Shown piece by piece: positions 62,669 through 64,000 of a stretch of 64,000 nt of DNA. Both the position numbers and the translations under genes were made by a program. Origin of the DNA: Lytechinus pictus. Its lineage: Eukaryota > Echinodermata > Echinoidea > Temnopleuroida > Toxopneustidae. The stretch's first letter is position 1, and each line of letters opens with the position of its first letter. Below the pieces are notes generated by a model that was not told the origin of the DNA, searched no databases, and saw only the letters and a program-made list of their open reading frames with translations. Location of the stretch: contig NC_087249.1 in the NCBI RefSeq assembly GCF_037042905.1, positions 38,183,401-38,247,400 of the forward strand, given 5' to 3'.

Positions 62669-64000
62669 GCTTTCAAATTTTTTTTAAAATGGCTCCCTAT
62701 AATTGAAAAGTAATTCTTCCACTGCGAGGAAGTATGATTAATTTTTTTAAATAACATTTTTTATTTAATGAAGTAATTATGCTAATTTATGCATGAAATA
62801 AAAAATTTTCTCTTATGAACTATCCTACGGCCCAAAAACTGCTAATTATATCTTTTTCTGATAAACTCTTTGTAGGATCCCGATCAAATGTACTTCAAAA
62901 AAAAAATTTGGTATAGCAATTTTTTTCTTACGTATTTTATTTTATGTTTTTTTTTTTTTTCTGATGTATTTCTTTTATTTTTAACTTGTTGTTTTTTCGA
63001 TGGAAATTGTTGCAAGACAAAATCAGTTACGTTTAATCAGTAATTTCGTAAATGCGTACCAGGTCTCCAAAGTTGTGCGAGATTTGAAAGTAAAAAGTCA
63101 GCGAGCAGCAAATTTATTGTGAAAAATGTAGAGGGGGGGGCGGCGGATTACCCCCCCCCTGGGCCATTTAGGATTAAATTAGTGACTTAAAATATTTCCT
63201 TTTTTCATTGTAAAATTCTTCACCTTGAATTGTGTGTAATCAGGTTAATATGAAAAATGACCAAAAAATAATTTCCATGATTAATAATAGGCTAGGAGTG
63301 GGCTATACATGGGCCAAAAATACTTTTTTTGTAATTTCAATATGACAACAGTTTTTTTTTATTCCTTGTAATGTATCTCAACATGAAATGACAATATTTT
63401 TTGTCTCGGGTCCGAGAAAAAAGTGTGCCGGGCCAAAATCCAAAATGGCCGCCAAAACCCCCCAAAATCACAGTTTTGGCCACAATTTTTTAATTTGGTG
63501 GTCAATTTCTCTGGTTTTGGTGTCTATTCATATGTTTTTGGGGGCAGGCAATTTGTTTTTCCTATAATTAGTACTTTTAAACCATTATTTGTAGAGTTAA
63601 AAGGTAATTATACCTAAATTTTCCCATTTTTGTAGCCTTTTTTCAGCCAAAGAGTAGGTTTTATCATCCTGGGGTTCTGGGATATTAGATGGTACGAGGT
63701 CAACAATAGCAAGCAGCTTCATATAGCTATATTGCTTTTATTCCTCCACTTTGGGTTTTACGGATATTTGTGAAATATATCTTATTAAAAAAAAAATGTC
63801 AATTATCCATTGGGGCTATACAGTATACATATGTACAATGTACTGTACATACATACTGCACTGCATAAATGCATTGGCCACCATGACAGATAACAAGGCT
63901 TGTATAAACTATAGTGTCATAGAAATGAGCCCTCAGGTTTAGAATTAGATGCCTCAGAAATTGAAGATATGTTTTGTCTCAGAAATTGAGGACATGTTTT
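62669..64000. other. No gene recognised; dispersed repeat at 62690-63180
   Basis: 62690-63180 is the inverted partner of 42630-43270. 63400-63480 has AAAATGGCCGCCAAAACC-type phrases common in the window's repeats. A 41-codon minus-strand frame at 63597-63722 is noted under rejected items. Confidence 0.45.

Noticed and set aside
63597..63722. 41-codon minus-strand frame starting MKLLAIVDLVPSNIPEPQDD
   Set aside because: It has protein-like composition but is short, isolated and in repeat-like sequence. It does not match CCT3. A search could change this.
58487..64000. Search for the preceding CCT3 exon
   Set aside because: No minus-strand segment resembling the conserved stretch before the first visible exon was found; it probably lies beyond 64000.

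Overview
The window is AT-rich animal DNA carrying one host gene: the 3' two-thirds of the chaperonin subunit CCT3 (TCP-1 gamma), on the minus strand. Nine coding exons with clean GT-AG borders run from 58486 down to a stop at 18731, giving 375 codons; about 170 N-terminal residues must lie beyond 64000. The exon sequences, the intron sizes (376 bp to 25.9 kb) and the transposon mixture (DIRS, Tc1, hAT-like, Helitron-like, CR1-like, TTAA foldbacks, tRNA-derived SINEs) fit a marine deuterostome. A sea urchin or another echinoderm is my best guess, but the species is inference.

Layout. 1-18500 lies 3' of CCT3 and holds only repeats: a block of monomers rich in the motif TGACCTTTGACCT (2793-4650); a 175-bp satellite-like array split by a Tc1 transposon with an intact 347-residue transposase and a head-to-head partial second copy (6081-8690); a broken CR1/L2-like reverse transcriptase (9830-11110); and several terminal-inverted-repeat elements. 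18731-27013 holds the six last CCT3 exons, with introns containing a TTTAA-flanked element (19118-20035), a hAT-like element with a perfect 8-bp target duplication (20833-22570) and a 1-kb element with 5-bp duplications (25145-26149).

The 25.9-kb intron 27014-52897 is the accessory core. It contains a four-level nest of insertions whose innermost member (27971-34367) is a DIRS-like tyrosine-recombinase retrotransposon with inverted terminal repeats and an internal complementary region that exactly joins its two ends. Downstream are a 2.9-kb giant foldback element (37505-40444), a hAT-like element with a broken BED-type zinc finger inside a TTAA foldback, a 1.8-kb element with a perfect 28-bp inverted repeat, and two Helitron-like elements containing tRNA-like modules. 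52898-64000 holds three CCT3 exons plus an 80-bp pyrimidine-rich minisatellite, two copies of a second TGACCTTTGACCT family and a further copy of the first.

No CRISPR, operon or prokaryotic feature is present. The main points of interest are the DIRS architecture with near-perfect ends but ruined coding capacity, covarying hairpins within it, NRF1-type sites shared by four unrelated transposons, and two unrelated repeat families that both carry arrays of direct-repeat nuclear-receptor motifs.
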